Positions 62,018-64,000 of a stretch of DNA of 64,000 nucleotides are shown here, piece after piece. The stretch comes from Acidobacteriota bacterium. Its GTDB lineage: Bacteria > Acidobacteriota > Terriglobia > Bryobacterales > Bryobacteraceae. Made by a program: the position numbers and the translations under genes. The notes beneath the pieces are model-generated. The model worked only from the letters and a program-made list of their open reading frames with translations, searched no databases and was not told the DNA's origin. The stretch covers positions 1 through 64,000 of the forward strand of contig JAFDVS010000007.1 in assembly GCA_018268935.1 (NCBI GenBank). The letters are read 5' to 3'. Within the stretch, counting starts at the first letter, position 1. Each line of letters starts with the position of its first letter.

Positions 62018-64000
62018 TCAGGCCGAGCGCCACTTCCGCCACAACAGGATCAGGATGATGATGGCGAGAATAATCAGCAGCCAAATCCACCAGGCCAAGC
62101 CATTTGAGCCAACGGGAATTGCGGGACTGGTGATGGAACCCAGGGAAATGGTGGCAGATGGCGATGAGCTGCTCGGATATTCGACCAGTTGGACGTACGA
62201 GCCATCGAGCAGATCCTGGAGCCGGCCACGCGGCTGCGCACCGGTGAAGTTGATGGCGATGTCGTTGGCGCGGCCAATACCGAGGTAATTCTCGCCAACC
62301 TTCGGCGTGAAGTGTAGGAACTGCCGGCTTACGCCGTTGTCAGGCGGTTTAGACAGAATCTGAGTGACCTCCTGGTCGAGGAAGTCGTAGGCCTTCGGCT
62401 GCTCCCACTTGGTGGACGAGGCGATGATGGGACCACTGAGGACGGGGTCGAGCGAGGCGTAGTAGGGGAATTGGCGCTGAAAGCAGTGACCCGCTTTGGT
62501 GGTGCCCGTGATGGTCACGTTGAAATCGTGGCGGCCCGCGTAGGGCAAGTCACGAATGGTGGTCTGATAGGCGAGGTCGCCCGGGTTGACGCTGAGACCA
62601 GCTAGTTTTGAGGCGTCGGGGACCGGAATGGGAGAAAACTGCATCTGGCTGGTGGTTCTGCCCAGCGGGATGTTTTGATTGGACATGTTTGCGAGCACGT
62701 AGTATTTCTTGTCCGCCATGGACGCGTCGCGGAAATGGTCGGGGACTCGATTGATCACGTCGCGGCTGACGCTTGTAGTGGCGAGATAGTTGGGCACCGA
62801 AGCGGCCGGGCGGTTGAGAGTGCCGGAGACTTGCACGTTGGTGAGATACGGAGCAGCCTGGGCAACAGTGAAGGTGAGCGCACCCTGGGAGAGGATTCCA
62901 GCGAGATTCAGATTCGGCTTCAGTTTCCATGAATCGCGCGCGTACACCTGGTACGAGTAATCGGTGGTAGCGCGGCTAATCACGCGGAGGGTCCAAGCAC
63001 CGGCGCCATTGCTTCCGGCCAGGCGAGAGCCGCGAATCACAAAATTGGCATAGTTTGCTCCGCTCACAAAAGCCACTGTTGGGTCTGAAGAGTTGGGGTT
63101 AATGACGGGGCCCGAAGGTGGAAGGAGTTGAATGGTAATTGCCCGCGAATCTTGCCCACGCCAGTGAACAGAGAAAACGGCGATTTGCGAGGACTCGTTC
63201 AGGCAGATGGTGTGATCGCGGGTCTGCCCGCTCTGTATGCCGACGGTCGGATCGGCGATTGTCTCGAAGTCGAGGGCGGTGGCAAGGGCGTTCTTGAACT
63301 CTTTCTGTAGTGCCAAGTCGTCGGTCATATTCGCCGGAAACGTGGCTCCACCAGTTTTGTTCGAGAGTTGTTGGAAGGTGGCAAGCCAGCTCGCATACGT
63401 TGCTCCATAGGGAACCGTAAAAAATGGGATGCCAGCGTTCTGGAAGGCAGGCCAGTTGTACCAGTCCGCGGGAGTTGGACGGGGTCCACCGGAATTGCAG
63501 TTGTGCTCTCCGTCCCCGAAGTGAAAAACCGCGGTACGCTCGAACTGGCCGCGATCGTGAAGTTCGTTGTAGACACGTTCAATTCCCGCCGCCATTGGTG
63601 TCATGCTGCTGAGTGAGGCTGGATTTATGAGACTGGCGTGGCCAAGTCCGCGATCCAGATGGTTGCGGAAGGATTGCACATTGTTTGAGATTTCGTTGGC
63701 ATCGATCAAGCGATCGGAGGACGGACAGTTACCCGGCCTGTTGGGGTAGATCGAGAGGCTGAGAAGGCCGTTCGGCAGGAGCTGCCGGTACAATTCCGCG
63801 AGTTCAAGCGCCGCGATGCGAGCCAGAGTGATCTTGCGGTCCGCGTCCGAGTTGGTTGTGTTGTTGTGCTTGTCCAGCAGCATGCTTCCCGAAAGGTCGA
63901 AGAGAATAGCCGACCGGAGGCGAATACCGGTGGTGCCGGTGAGGTTCAGTTGAAGATTCGATCCTGGCGCGGCGGTGAGCGTCACGTTCACATCCGGAAC
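62018..64000 (-). CDS. VWA-domain membrane protein, 5' end beyond window
   Basis: The frame is open to the right edge, so the true start is not seen; at least 660 residues are visible. Near visible residue 34 is the MIDAS motif DLSGSM, with GDGEHNC and TPMAAGIERVY completing a von Willebrand A domain of ~200 residues. Beta-rich domains follow (HTICLNESSQIAVFSVHW; RDLPYAGRHDFNVTITGT), and the end is a membrane anchor (GLAWWIWLLIILAIIILILL, then WRKWRSA). It probably stands outside the cytoplasmic membrane. The toxin-like gene starts 14 bases after its stop. Confidence 0.85.
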   Translation of the reverse strand, partial: VPDVNVTLTAAPGSNLQLNLTGTTGIRLRSAILFDLSGSMLLDKHNNTTNSDADRKITLARIAALELAELYRQLLPNGLLSLSIYPNRPGNCPSSDRLIDANEISNNVQSFRNHLDRGLGHASLINPASLSSMTPMAAGIERVYNELHDRGQFERTAVFHFGDGEHNCNSGGPRPTPADWYNWPAFQNAGIPFFTVPYGATYASWLATFQQLSNKTGGATFPANMTDDLALQKEFKNALATALDFETIADPTVGIQSGQTRDHTICLNESSQIAVFSVHWRGQDSRAITIQLLPPSGPVINPNSSDPTVAFVSGANYANFVIRGSRLAGSNGAGAWTLRVISRATTDYSYQVYARDSWKLKPNLNLAGILSQGALTFTVAQAAPYLTNVQVSGTLNRPAASVPNYLATTSVSRDVINRVPDHFRDASMADKKYYVLANMSNQNIPLGRTTSQMQFSPIPVPDASKLAGLSVNPGDLAYQTTIRDLPYAGRHDFNVTITGTTKAGHCFQRQFPYYASLDPVLSGPIIASSTKWEQPKAYDFLDQEVTQILSKPPDNGVSRQFLHFTPKVGENYLGIGRANDIAINFTGAQPRGRLQDLLDGSYVQLVEYPSSSSPSATISLGSITSPAIPVGSNGLAWWIWLLIILAIIILILLWRKWRSA

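Noticed and set aside
1-64000. CRISPR arrays, insertion sequences, rRNA genes and prophage blocks
   Set aside because: No regularly spaced repeats, transposase genes, rRNA or phage structural genes were seen.

Overview
The window looks like a chromosome segment of a high-GC Acidobacterium, probably close to Solibacter/Bryobacter (Bryobacterales). The inference rests on gene families: an 'acidobacterial duplicated orphan permease' (ADOP), a TonB receptor with an N-terminal carboxypeptidase-regulatory domain, two PEP-CTERM proteins, a propeller-type hybrid histidine kinase, small HTH/SEC-C proteins, and secreted proteins built from LamG, BACON and kelch modules. No rRNA or taxonomic marker is present, so the assignment is not proven.

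Layout. 1-5449: a very large secreted multidomain protein on the minus strand, cut by the left edge. 5.6-13.2 kb: an HTH/SEC-C plus AP2/HNH-like pair, a cupin protein, a DUF5666-like exported protein, a coiled-coil membrane protein, hslVU, hicB with a decayed hicA, and two peptidoglycan-binding-like proteins. 13.2-19.7 kb: an RbsA/RbsC-type sugar ABC pair without a binding protein, an SRPBCC protein, a glycine-zipper lipoprotein, GNAT plus an unknown partner, and an HtrA protease. 20-28.7 kb: a PEP-CTERM protein, a creatininase-family pair, a 1179-residue hybrid sensor kinase, a HAD hydrolase and xylulokinase. 28.8-34.8 kb: a kelch-LamG protein, an exported mannonate-dehydratase/GH29 pair, a second PEP-CTERM protein, a cold-shock protein with its terminator, and a DUF1648 protein. 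34.9-45.7 kb: PAP2, an MGDG-synthase-like glycosyltransferase, an aldo/keto reductase, a RegB/RegA-type redox two-component system, a putative copper TonB receptor, a sulfatase/PLP-decarboxylase pair and a VapBC pair. 45.7-57.7 kb: an OmpR/histidine kinase pair whose kinase overlaps the ADOP permease tail to tail, a lyase-like protein, a gene-free stretch with a probable structured RNA, a PsbP/DcrB-like protein, an alkylsulfatase-like MBL enzyme opposite an AraC regulator, and an M24 homologue. 57.7-64 kb: tRNA-Gln(TTG), then a 1326-residue polymorphic-toxin-like protein with a C-terminal nuclease, and upstream of it a VWA membrane protein that runs off the right edge.

Most notable: (i) the toxin-like protein has the N-terminal 'LQ.xYGN' motif and central helical region I associate with cargo of extracellular contractile injection systems (eCIS), followed by a DNA/RNA non-specific endonuclease domain and a helix-hairpin-helix tail. 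(ii) Three near-identical 17-bp GCGGC...GTCGC/GCCGC palindromes lie in front of regB and the TonB receptor, which suggests a small RegA regulon. (iii) A run of hairpins ends in a 15-bp terminator where no protein is encoded. (iv) The hicA toxin has decayed next to an intact hicB. (v) The sign of GC skew changes near 10-14 kb independently of gene orientation.
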